Below are positions 1 through 7,601 of a stretch of 64,000 nt of DNA, piece by piece. Position 1 is the first letter of the stretch. Each line of letters begins with the position of its first letter. Location of the stretch: NCBI GenBank assembly GCA_001898235.1, contig MKTN01000038.1, forward strand, positions 1-64,000. Direction: 5' to 3'. The position numbers were made by a program, and so were the translations under genes. The notes below the pieces were generated by a model. It was given only the letters and a program-made list of their open reading frames with translations. It did no database searches and was not told the DNA's origin. This stretch comes from Gammaproteobacteria bacterium 39-13. GTDB taxonomy: Bacteria > Pseudomonadota > Gammaproteobacteria > Berkiellales > Berkiellaceae.

Positions 1-305
1 TTTTGCCAACTTAAAAACTCATGTACTTGAATCGGATTCGATAACATGGTTTCAGAAAATTGATTAGTGGCTACCGGTTCATATGCTTTAGATATTTTCT
101 GCTGGATTATTTGGGCTTCTGGCGCTGCATGCTGAATAACTTGAAAAAATTGAGGTAACATTTGAACACGGCGATCGCAGCTTTGTTTCACTACTGTCCA
201 ATAGCTGTGTATACTCTTTTGCGAGTAATTGATCTTGCTCAACCAACTCCCTATTGCTAGGTATATCAGCAAGCATATTCCCAGCCCAATCAAACCAATT
301 TTCAT
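1..305 (-). CDS. LemA-like membrane-anchored protein (partial, runs off the left edge)
   Basis: This reading frame begins with ATG at 305 and is still open at the window edge, giving about 101 residues. It opens with one hydrophobic segment (residues 3-19, IGLIGLGICLLIYLAIG). A helical stretch with SYWTVVKQSCDRRVQMLPQF follows. The W-x-x-V and D-R-R-x-x-x-(I/L)-P spacing is typical of the LemA family, which are short inner-membrane proteins with one N-terminal anchor and a helical outer domain of unclear role. The C-terminal half lies outside the window. A weak AGGA-type site precedes the ATG. The frame running 88-276 on the same strand is a shadow of this gene. The family call is by motif only. 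Confidence 0.6.
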   Translation of the reverse strand, partial: MKIGLIGLGICLLIYLAIGSWLSKINYSQKSIHSYWTVVKQSCDRRVQMLPQFFQVIQHAAPEAQIIQQKISKAYEPVATNQFSETMLSNPIQVHEFLSWQ

Positions 306-541
306 GTTCCTATTTTGAAGGATAGAAGTGTCCACAACGATTCTCCCCAAACCATTCCTATTAAGCATACGCGCTCTCATGGTTGAGAACAACTGGCTTT
401 TTTGTCCTCACATCTAAGCTAACCAATTGAAAAACATCACTTTTTACCTCTTATCGGGAGCCTATTAGAGCTAATCACAGAGAAATTGTGCAAATCTCCC
501 TAACCAGGTATCATTCCCATAAACGAAGTAGTGTGGCTTTT

Positions 542-1342
542 ATGGACCTATTTATTTCTCCTTCTTCCCCTTCAAATATACTGGCGCGTCGGCGAGAACG
601 TGTTTTTGTGATATTAGCTGGCCTCTTTCTTGGAACATTAGGTCTTATTAATATTCTGGGGATCAGTCGGTTTATTGATCTGAGTTTTCAGATTGGGCCA
701 TGGAACATTCCAATCCTCTTACCCATTGGTGTACTCCCTTATCCGCTCACATTTTTATGCACAGATATTATTTGCGAATTTTATGGTAGAGAAAGAGCCA
801 ATCTGATTGTATGGGTAGGATTACTTATTAATTTTTGGGTTTTCTTTATTATATGGTTGGGTGGGTTGCTTCCTCCTCATGTCATCCTTGAACCCACCAC
901 ACAATTACCGCATATCGCCCATCCTGAACACGCTTTTTTTAAAATACGACTCTTTAGCATGGGCGGCATTATCAGCTCCATGATTGCTTATCTTATTGCG
1001 CAATTATTAGATGTTTATTTATTTCAATTCTGGAAAGATTACACCAATGGTCGACATTTATGGTTAAGAACTAACGGCTCAACCTTAGCAAGTCAATTTG
1101 TCGATACTGCCATTGTGATCTCTCTTGCCTCCTTCCTCACGGGCGCTTTACCTCATCAAGGCGATAAAACCTCTTTTACAGAATTAATGACCGTTATTTT
1201 TTCAAGTTATACGTTTAAAATGATCGTTACCTTGGTTGGCACGATCCCTTTTTATATTGCGGTATATTCATTGCGCAAATATTTTGCCGGTTCATCTCAC
1301 CATACCAAATTAATAAACTATCCCATGACTACCACAAGTTAA
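542..1342 (+). CDS. yhhQ: Queuosine precursor transporter YhhQ (DUF165)
   Basis: A multi-pass inner-membrane protein of about 266 residues with at least six hydrophobic segments. It carries the features of the YhhQ/DUF165 family, including PYPLTFLCTDIICEFYGRE near residues 75-93, with its acidic and aromatic residues inside the membrane region. The family imports 7-cyano- or 7-aminomethyl-deazaguanine for making queuosine in tRNA. The frame can be extended back to a GTG at 488. I prefer ATG 542 because the 18 extra residues are polar and unlike the family's N-terminus. The gene stands alone, with no queuosine gene beside it. The family call is firm; the substrate is taken from studied relatives. 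Confidence 0.85.
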   Translation: MDLFISPSSPSNILARRRERVFVILAGLFLGTLGLINILGISRFIDLSFQIGPWNIPILLPIGVLPYPLTFLCTDIICEFYGRERANLIVWVGLLINFWVFFIIWLGGLLPPHVILEPTTQLPHIAHPEHAFFKIRLFSMGGIISSMIAYLIAQLLDVYLFQFWKDYTNGRHLWLRTNGSTLASQFVDTAIVISLASFLTGALPHQGDKTSFTELMTVIFSSYTFKMIVTLVGTIPFYIAVYSLRKYFAGSSHHTKLINYPMTTTS

Positions 1343-1524
1343 GCTGAGTAAAAAACCCCTGTTTTGAATAATATCTATAATAATATGCATCAATAGCATC
1401 CTTGAAATTGGTCTATGCTTATTTCACAGTGATTAAGGAAAACGATGTCTAGCATGCAAATGTTTTCAGCTTGCATGACATCTCTTAACCGCTCATTCGA
1501 TAAACCAACATCGGGAGAATAGCT

Positions 1525-1692
1525 ATGCATCCTAAAGACACAAAAAGAGAACAGCAAAACCCACAACGTCAAACAAACCCAAATCAAGAAAGACAAGCTA
1601 AACCAAATCAAGAAAAACAAGCTAAACCAAGTTTTGGACAACCACAAAATCCAAAACATCAGCAAACAGGTAGAGAAGATAAAAGAAAATAA
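1525..1692 (+). CDS. Small Gln/Lys-rich hypothetical protein (55 aa)
   Basis: A 55-codon frame (ATG 1525, TAA 1690-1692) with a good ribosome-binding site, GGGAGA, about seven bases upstream. The product is almost wholly polar: rich in Gln, Lys, Pro and Asn, with no hydrophobic core. It holds a near-perfect tandem repeat, NQERQAKP then NQEKQAKP (residues 20-35). Such a peptide is probably disordered and very basic. I do not recognise it. The repeat, binding site and clean stop favour a real small gene. The antisense frame 1390-1665 lacks these signs and was discarded. It stands alone between yhhQ and the 1884 gene. Confidence 0.5.
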   Translation: MHPKDTKREQQNPQRQTNPNQERQAKPNQEKQAKPSFGQPQNPKHQQTGREDKRK

Positions 1693-1738
1693 TTTATTTC
1701 TTTGCTGAGCAATTCAGTGTCCTAAATACTCTGAAACA

Positions 1739-1765
1739 CTAAGGGCAAGGCGTATCTGCCCTTAG
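1739..1765. terminator. 9-bp perfect stem-loop after the 55-aa gene
   Basis: CTAAGGGCA (1739-1747) pairs perfectly with TGCCCTTAG (1757-1765) around a nine-base loop. No T-run follows, so it may be an RNA-stabilising or repeat hairpin instead of a classical terminator. Confidence 0.4.
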
Positions 1766-1805
1766 TGGTGCCGCCTTTAAAGGGACGTTCTTAAAGTGGA
1801 AATCG

Positions 1806-1838
1806 GAAACCATGCATGGGTTTCAAGGGATTTTTTTT
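1806..1838 (+). terminator. Possible rho-independent terminator
   Basis: GAAACC (1806-1811) pairs with GGTTTC (1819-1824), and eight T residues sit at 1831-1838 after a six-base gap. It would separate the 55-aa gene from the gene at 1884. The gap before the T-run makes the call tentative. Confidence 0.45.
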
Positions 1839-1883
1839 GTCTCAAGTGACCTATAACTAACGACTACTTTAAGGAGTACTCAA

Positions 1884-2588
1884 ATGTTGAATTTTTTACA
1901 AAATGTTTCACATCGTATTCAACACGCTTTTACAGGTACTGATGATGCTACGAACACTACTCATCAAAAAAAATCGAAGAAAAAACATCGTACTAAACCG
2001 ACCTTTATTCCTGATCCTGATAGAAAAGCACACACCAAAAATACAGCTCGTATTACCAAAGAATCATCTCCTGAAGCGCTTTCTGTCCTGCCAGTAGTTG
2101 TTGACCAAGACCGAGATCTCCTCTCCATGGCAAGAGATCCTGAAAGCAAGCCTCGCAAAAAGCCTCGTTATAAAAATACCGTTCGCTTTGATGAGGATTC
2201 TTCAGCTGATCCCGTTAATGCTATTGCACAAGATAATCAATCTGTTCCCATTGCATTAGCTTCATTAGCCGCAAGCAATGAGATCTCCGGAGCATTACAG
2301 GATAAAGCAAAAGATCTTACAACAGAGCTTGAGCGTATTAAACCACTGCCTTCAGCCAAGACTGAAACGCAAAAGGAGGAGCTCCTTCGCAAAGCTAAAG
2401 AAATCCGTCATCGAACCCATAACAGAAATAAATACTATAAAGGTAAAGGTAAAGATGCTTATGGGTTACACGGACAACCACTTAAAAGTGTCTTCGAAGA
2501 TGATCAAGGTAATCCCTTACCCGTAGCAGAACGTCAACAAATATTACGTGAGTTACAACGAGGAGAACGTAAACGACATTTTAAATGA
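1884..2588 (+). CDS. Unrecognised basic, mostly disordered protein (234 aa) with internal repeat
   Basis: I do not recognise this protein. It is 234 residues, highly charged, with no membrane segment or signal peptide. Lysine/arginine clusters lie at residues 29-38 (KKSKKKHRTK) and 88-97 (SKPRKKPRYK). Two stretches resemble each other: residues 52-62 (KNTARITKESS) and 97-107 (KNTVRFDEDSS), suggesting an internal duplication. Residues 100-105, VRFDED, look like the core of a eukaryotic PP1-docking motif. A strong site, AAGGAG, lies 11 bases before ATG 1884. It converges on miaA with a two-base gap. Overlapping frames in this interval were rejected. A secreted host-directed protein is possible but unproven. 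Confidence 0.7.
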   Translation: MLNFLQNVSHRIQHAFTGTDDATNTTHQKKSKKKHRTKPTFIPDPDRKAHTKNTARITKESSPEALSVLPVVVDQDRDLLSMARDPESKPRKKPRYKNTVRFDEDSSADPVNAIAQDNQSVPIALASLAASNEISGALQDKAKDLTTELERIKPLPSAKTETQKEELLRKAKEIRHRTHNRNKYYKGKGKDAYGLHGQPLKSVFEDDQGNPLPVAERQQILRELQRGERKRHFK

Positions 2589-2590
2589 TT

Positions 2591-3559
2591 TTATACGTGG
2601 GGTGAGGCAGTCAGCATCACCCCATGTTTCTTTAAGAAATCAAGTACAGACTCAAGCAATTCAGGTGCTAAAAAATCAAATGTAGTTAGCATTGGCCATT
2701 GTCGTAACCAGGTCAGTTGGCGCTTTGCTAACTGACGCGTTGCAGCGATAGCTTTTTCATGCATTTCATCATAAGACATCTGTCCCATTAAATATTGCCA
2801 TACTTGGCGATAACCGACCGATCGGATAGCAGGCAATGAATCATTTAAATCACCACGTCGAAATAATTTTTCTACCTCAGTCACTAAACCATTTTCAAGC
2901 ATTGCATCAAATCGAAGCAAAATGCGCTCATGCAGCACCGTTCTTGGCGTTGTAACAGGAATAAGTGCAATATTTAAAAATTCAAACGGCAAGGGATCCG
3001 CTTTAGGCTGTGATAACCAAAAAGACATCGGTTTTCCGGTAATTTCTGCTATTTCTAATGCACGTTGGATCCGTTGACTATCGTTAGGTTTAATTCTGTT
3101 TGCCGTTATCGGATCAATTTGATAAAGAGCCTTGTGCAGTGCTGCCCAACCTTCTCTATCAGCCCAGGCTTCCAATCTTTTTCGTAATGCATCATTTGCC
3201 TCAGGCAATGAAGAAAGTCCCTGCTGTAATACCTTAAAATACAGCATTGTCCCGCCTACAAGGATAGGTACCTTGCCTCGCTCTAAAATCTCGTTAATGC
3301 AAGCAATTGCATCATGTCGAAACTGTGCGGCGTTATAAGGTATTTTGGGATCCAAAAAATCCATTAAATGATGCGGTACTTTCTGACGAATTTGTAAAGA
3401 AGGTTTTCCCGAGCCTATATCCATGCCTTGGTAAATCTGCGCCGAATCTACATTAATAATTTCACTTGCGAAATGCTCAGACAAGTTAACAGCTAAGTCT
3501 GTTTTTCCACTAGCCGTGGGCCCCATTAGACAAATAACAACTGGCGCTTTACTTTGCAT
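2591..3559 (-). CDS. miaA: tRNA dimethylallyltransferase MiaA
   Basis: Transfers a dimethylallyl group to N6 of adenine 37 in tRNAs reading UNN codons, the first step to ms2i6A. The 322-residue length fits the family. The P-loop GPTASGKT is at residues 13-20, and DSAQIYQGMDIGSGKP at 38-53 carries the catalytic aspartate and the substrate-binding region. The tRNA-binding insert and the C-terminal RQLAKRQLTWLRQW stretch are present. It is the last gene of a minus-strand operon with amiB and mutL, as in E. coli, except that a small membrane protein gene separates it from mutL. No hfq follows here; an unrelated gene converges from the other side. Confidence 0.96.
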   Translation of the reverse strand: MQSKAPVVICLMGPTASGKTDLAVNLSEHFASEIINVDSAQIYQGMDIGSGKPSLQIRQKVPHHLMDFLDPKIPYNAAQFRHDAIACINEILERGKVPILVGGTMLYFKVLQQGLSSLPEANDALRKRLEAWADREGWAALHKALYQIDPITANRIKPNDSQRIQRALEIAEITGKPMSFWLSQPKADPLPFEFLNIALIPVTTPRTVLHERILLRFDAMLENGLVTEVEKLFRRGDLNDSLPAIRSVGYRQVWQYLMGQMSYDEMHEKAIAATRQLAKRQLTWLRQWPMLTTFDFLAPELLESVLDFLKKHGVMLTASPHV

Positions 3560-3574
3560 ATCATTAAAAACAAC

Positions 3575-3838
3575 TTAACGTGGAGAGAAAAAGAAAGCTT
3601 TTATGGTTCCATACAAGCTGATTAATATCCAACTAGCTTCCATAATTACAGCGGGCGTGTTCCAATCAAAGAAAAGCGAATATTGAACAAAACTTGCACC
3701 AATCAGATTCAAGAGAGAAAACCATTTCCCATCGACGGTTAAATAGTTTGCGTGGAGTAAAAAATAGGCTAATAAAGTTAAGCCAACGCCGGCAATCCCT
3801 ACCATATCAGCAATTGGTGAAAACGTTATTTGCACCAT
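3575..3838 (-). CDS. Small membrane protein, CBU_0592-like family
   Basis: An 87-residue hydrophobic protein with three predicted membrane segments, near residues 13-28, 40-56 and 63-82. The pattern (GVGLTLLAYFLLHANYL, then WFSLLNLIGASFVQYSLFF, then ASWILISLYGTIKAFF) matches the CBU_0592-type family as I remember it, named from Coxiella burnetii. Its function is unknown. It lies 15 bases before miaA and about 156 bases after mutL on the same strand, so it is probably cotranscribed with miaA. The family name is from memory of its pattern and should be checked by search. Confidence 0.7.
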   Translation of the reverse strand: MVQITFSPIADMVGIAGVGLTLLAYFLLHANYLTVDGKWFSLLNLIGASFVQYSLFFDWNTPAVIMEASWILISLYGTIKAFFFSPR

Positions 3839-3994
3839 TTTAAGTCTCCAAATAATTGATCAGCAAGCATAGTATTGAAGCCTAGTGAAGCTGTCAATAA
3901 AAGTAGGTTAAATACCTTATGCCAGAGCCACCGGCTACGCGACATTGTCATTTCTCAGATATACAGCACATGAGTTTTGGTGTAAGCGCCAAGG

Positions 3995-5815
3995 CTATAC
4001 CATCTCACTTTCTACGTGATGGTTATTTTTCATCTCTTTAGTAAGTTGCTCATCAGAGAAATAACACCAAGGTCCCTGTTTTTTATTTGCTATCCATTCT
4101 GTTAGAAGATCATGAAAAGCAGGCGATGTTATATTATCAAATAAATCAGCCAGGCTTTCGCCTAATCGCAACAACCACTCATGATGCTTTTTATTGACTG
4201 ACTGCTGAATGAGTTCTTTCAATAATTCTTTGTCAATTCCACTTTTTAAAATCTCAGGTTGTGTGAGTAAAGTGATTTCTTGATTTTCTAATCGAAGATG
4301 AAAACCAATCGCAGCTAAATTGGCAATGGCCTCCTGCAGCAAAGCACTTTTCATTGGCAAAGAAAGACGCAATGGAAAAAGAACTGATTTTGTAGCGATA
4401 TTTTGCCAATGTTTTTCAAAATAATAAGTCAATAACGATGCCTTTGCCGACGTTAAGTCAACAATAAACACCCCTTTTTCATTCTCAATGCAAGCATATC
4501 GATGAAAAAAAGCCGTAGATGGAAAAACGCGCTTTTGTGTTGATTCGGCGTTGCAGGTTTCTTTACGCGGCTGATTAACGATGGAGTCAACTGCGTCATT
4601 TAAAATATCTGCATCTTGCCGAAACGCGAAATCATTACTGTTGAAACCGTTACTTTTTGGATTGTCATTGCCATGTTGATAATAGGCAAATGTTGATGAA
4701 ATATCGCTATCATATTGCAGCTTGGTGTTGCATGCTGCTATATCTTCAAGAGAAGATCCTTGCGATGATATGCTTTCGCTATTTGCTTTTTCAAGCGCAT
4801 CTTTGATAGCTTTGCTCATGAAATCATGAATAAGTCGAGCTTGGCTAAACCGTACTTCTTGTTTAGTAGGATGCACATTCACATCTACCTCTGAAGGATC
4901 CAGTGTTAAATACAACACATAACAAGGATAAGTTGCTTCAGGCATATGAGGATGCTGTTGATAAATTGTTTTAATCACATGATTTAAAAATCTGTCTTTA
5001 ACCATTCGTTGATTAACGAAAAAATATTGGCAATCTGCTTGACGTCTTGCAATTGTTGGTAACCCTAACCATCCTCTTAAAGACAAGCCTGCTGCATTCA
5101 TTGCTATTTCAATCGCCTGGTTCATGAAAGACTGTCCGCATATTTTTGCTACACGAAAAGACTCATCGGCTCCAGCTCTTGGATAAAATCGCACTTGTCG
5201 TTGCTGGTGCTTCAAACTAAAACTCACCTGGGGAAAAGCAAGAGATAAGCGTTTTAGAACTTCCTCTATGGCTTGAAACTCTGTTTTCTCGCTTCGTAAA
5301 AATTTACGTCTGACAGGTGTATTATAAAATAAATCAGCAACCTCAACTGTTGTGCCTGCGGGGTGAGCAACAGGAAACAAGTTGGGAGCAAGATCATTCG
5401 ATAATTGTACTTGCCAAGCACATTCTTCATCTTGAGATTTCGATGTTAAACGACAACGAGAAACGGATGATATGCTTGCAAGTGCTTCTCCGCGAAACCC
5501 TAAAGAAGCAATTGCCGCTAAGTCTTCTGTTGTTCGAATTTTGCTAGTAGCATGACGAGCAAAGGCTAACATTAAGTCAGCCTTTTTCATTCCACAACCA
5601 TTATCACGCACACGGATAAGATGCGTTCCCCCGCCTTCAATTTCTACCTCGATTTTGGTTGAACCTGCATCCAAACTATTTTCTATCAGTTCTTTAACAA
5701 CTGAAGAGGGACGTTCAACCACCTCTCCTGCTGCAATTTGGTTTGCGACAAGCTGCGATAACTGAATAATCGGCGTATATACTCTTTCCATTTCGAACTT
5801 ATGCTTTGTTGCCAT
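3995..5815 (-). CDS. mutL: DNA mismatch repair protein MutL
   Basis: Couples MutS mismatch recognition to downstream nicking and unwinding. The N-terminal GHKL ATPase is complete: VVKELIENSLDAGS (motif I), DNGCGM (motif II) and GFRGEAL (motif III). A long polar linker at about residues 340-440 leads to the C-terminal dimerisation domain. That domain has VFIVDLTSAKASLL where endonuclease-type MutL proteins have a DQHA-x2-E-x4-E metal site, so it looks like the non-nuclease E. coli type that relies on MutH. The start is uncertain: GTG 5818, ATG 5815 or ATG 5791 (MERVYTP). Only the first two have a GA-rich site upstream. The 5' end has a decayed copy at 5908-5941. Confidence 0.95.
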   Translation of the reverse strand: MATKHKFEMERVYTPIIQLSQLVANQIAAGEVVERPSSVVKELIENSLDAGSTKIEVEIEGGGTHLIRVRDNGCGMKKADLMLAFARHATSKIRTTEDLAAIASLGFRGEALASISSVSRCRLTSKSQDEECAWQVQLSNDLAPNLFPVAHPAGTTVEVADLFYNTPVRRKFLRSEKTEFQAIEEVLKRLSLAFPQVSFSLKHQQRQVRFYPRAGADESFRVAKICGQSFMNQAIEIAMNAAGLSLRGWLGLPTIARRQADCQYFFVNQRMVKDRFLNHVIKTIYQQHPHMPEATYPCYVLYLTLDPSEVDVNVHPTKQEVRFSQARLIHDFMSKAIKDALEKANSESISSQGSSLEDIAACNTKLQYDSDISSTFAYYQHGNDNPKSNGFNSNDFAFRQDADILNDAVDSIVNQPRKETCNAESTQKRVFPSTAFFHRYACIENEKGVFIVDLTSAKASLLTYYFEKHWQNIATKSVLFPLRLSLPMKSALLQEAIANLAAIGFHLRLENQEITLLTQPEILKSGIDKELLKELIQQSVNKKHHEWLLRLGESLADLFDNITSPAFHDLLTEWIANKKQGPWCYFSDEQLTKEMKNNHHVESEMV

Positions 5816-5941
5816 CACTCTCTCACCCCAGTTACGTACCAGCGTACGCGCCTGGGGATTGTTCGTTTGGCGCCTCGCCTAAATTCAAAATGGTTCGAGT
5901 ATACATGTCCATTTCGAATTTATATTTTGTTGTCATTACTC
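5787..5941 (-). repeat. Duplicated mutL 5' end with palindromic insert
   Basis: A 34-base segment covering the mutL start (5787-5820) recurs at 5908-5941 with 29 of 34 bases identical; all five differences are transitions. The copies are offset by 121 bases. Between them lies a palindrome, CCCCAG (5826-5831) with CTGGGG (5852-5857), enclosing an ACGTAC/GTACG pair. The second copy opens a 39-codon minus-strand frame starting MTTKYKFEMD that ends in the palindrome. It looks like insertion of a small palindromic element with duplication of the target, or a local duplication, in the amiB-mutL gap. Confidence 0.75.
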
Positions 5942-5945
5942 ATCA

Positions 5946-7151
5946 TTACTTCTTTGCGACAGTCCAGCTCTCAGGATGTTTTACTGGCGGAGGACGTTTA
6001 GCAGCATAGGCTTTAACCCCTGATAATAATGCCGTTGCAAGGGCTTGCTGATGCGCTGCTGTAGCTAATTTTTGTTCACCTTTGTGGTTCGATATAAAAC
6101 CGAGCTCTACCAACACCGAAGGAATATCAGGAGATTTTAATACCATAAATCCTGCACGTTGGACTGTTTTATGGTGCATATCAGTGACTTTACCCAAATT
6201 GGCAATCAAATGTGTCGCTAACTCATGGCTTGCGGTTTGACTTGCGGTTTGCGATAAATCAAGCAAAACTGAAGCTAATAAATCTCCTTTATCTTCCAAT
6301 TTTACACCACCTATTAAATCTGAACGATTTTCTCTCTCAGCAAGCCAACGTGCTGCTTCATTACTTGCGCCCTTTTCTGACAACACAAAAACAGACGCCC
6401 CTGTTGCGCGGGCATCTTTAAAGCTGTCAGCGTGCACCGAGATAAAAAGATCCGCACCTTTGTCTCGTGCAATCTCCATTCGGTTTCTAAGCCCTACATA
6501 ATAATCACCCGATCGAACTAAAAATGCTTTCATCCCAGGTTGCGCATTGATGAGCGCCTGTAATTTCTTTGATACACTCAAGACAACATCTTTTTCCCTC
6601 AAATGTTTGAGATTTCCTATTGCACCCGTATCTTCTCCACCATGTCCAGGATCAATAGCAACAATAAAATCCCTCGTCGACATTTTTCCTAAATCAACCT
6701 CTTTAGATTTTTTTGAGGTTTGGGCTAATTTTGACTCGCCTTGGAAGGTAAGATCTATAACAAGACGGTTTCCATAGGTCTGATTGGGTGTCAATAAAAA
6801 ACTTGAAGGTTTTACCTTACCCTGCATATCTAACACTAAGCGAATTCCTCCGTCCCTGACCGCGTGGCGAAGACGAGAAATTCTTGAATTTTCAAGACTT
6901 GCTTGATCAAATTTAGTCTTAAACTCTGCGCTTTCAATATCAATCACGACACGATCTGGATTATCTAAAGTGAACAATTTGTATTTGACTGAATCAGACA
7001 AGTCAAAAACCAATCTTGTACTATCAGGGGATGCCCATACCCTTAACCCTTGCACTTCTTTATGCGCAAAAGAGGTGCAACAAAAAAATAATAATGTGGC
7101 AAAAAGAGCCCTTCTTAACTGCTTATGGCATTTTAAACTTTTCAAAAACAT
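5946..7151 (-). CDS. amiB: N-acetylmuramoyl-L-alanine amidase AmiB
   Basis: A periplasmic zinc amidase that cuts the bond between MurNAc and L-alanine to split the septal wall. Residues 1-29 form a signal peptide ending in SFA. An AMIN domain (about 33-130) would bind wall or envelope targets. The amidase_3 domain follows with IDPGHGGEDTG (first zinc His), the Glu after HLREKDV, SVHADS (second His) and VLVELGFISN (catalytic Glu). At 401 residues it lacks the C-terminal LysM repeats of E. coli AmiB. It overlaps tsaE by 29 bases, so translation is probably coupled. EnvC- or NlpD-type activators are not in this window. Confidence 0.93.
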   Translation of the reverse strand: MFLKSLKCHKQLRRALFATLLFFCCTSFAHKEVQGLRVWASPDSTRLVFDLSDSVKYKLFTLDNPDRVVIDIESAEFKTKFDQASLENSRISRLRHAVRDGGIRLVLDMQGKVKPSSFLLTPNQTYGNRLVIDLTFQGESKLAQTSKKSKEVDLGKMSTRDFIVAIDPGHGGEDTGAIGNLKHLREKDVVLSVSKKLQALINAQPGMKAFLVRSGDYYVGLRNRMEIARDKGADLFISVHADSFKDARATGASVFVLSEKGASNEAARWLAERENRSDLIGGVKLEDKGDLLASVLLDLSQTASQTASHELATHLIANLGKVTDMHHKTVQRAGFMVLKSPDIPSVLVELGFISNHKGEQKLATAAHQQALATALLSGVKAYAAKRPPPVKHPESWTVAKK

Positions 7152-7599
7152 CCTTGCCTCTATTACTATAAGCTTCTATGGTAACCTGTCGTGAGTCATT
7201 CACAATATCAATACTAATTTTTAAATCACATGTTGGTAATCCGCCAGAGGCTTTTTCAGGCCACTCAATTAAACATATTGCCCCTTGTTGGAAGAAATCA
7301 CGGATCCCCATAAACTCTAACTCTTCGGCAGAGGTTAAGCGGTAAAAATCAAAATGATAAATCTTCTTTTCATTCAATTCATAGGGCTCAACCAAAGTAT
7401 AAGTTGGACTTTTCACGATACCAGTATAATTTATTGCCCGTAAAAATCCCCGCACTAGGGTCGTTTTACCGGCACCTAATTCGCCAGATAAATATACAAT
7501 TAACCCTTCTTTTCCAGTTAAAAGATATAAAGTTTTTCCAAGCGCTTCCATCTTGGCAGCATCATTTATTTCGATGCGGATCTGTTGTGAGCTGTTCAT
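7123..7599 (-). CDS. tsaE: tRNA threonylcarbamoyladenosine ATPase TsaE
   Basis: The ATPase partner of TsaB-TsaD in making t6A at position 37 of ANN-reading tRNAs. It has 158 residues, the normal size. The P-loop GELGAGKTTLVRGF is near residues 40-53. SPTYTLVEPYE follows, then HFDFYRL with the Walker B-like acidic residue, and LIEWPEKA, all typical of YjeE/TsaE. It lies in the conserved yjeF-yjeE-amiB-mutL order, two bases after nnr and overlapping amiB. The partner genes tsaB and tsaD are elsewhere. Confidence 0.95.
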   Translation of the reverse strand: MNSSQQIRIEINDAAKMEALGKTLYLLTGKEGLIVYLSGELGAGKTTLVRGFLRAINYTGIVKSPTYTLVEPYELNEKKIYHFDFYRLTSAEELEFMGIRDFFQQGAICLIEWPEKASGGLPTCDLKISIDIVNDSRQVTIEAYSNRGKDVFEKFKMP

Positions 7600-7601
7600 T
7601 C

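Noticed and set aside
1390-1665. A 91-codon minus-strand frame rich in Leu, Phe and Trp
   Set aside because: It is antisense to the Gln/Lys-rich small gene, whose reverse complement gives Phe/Leu/Trp codons. It has no binding site.
5801-6009. Two plus-strand frames across the amiB-mutL gap
   Set aside because: They lie antisense to mutL and amiB and read the palindromic insert.
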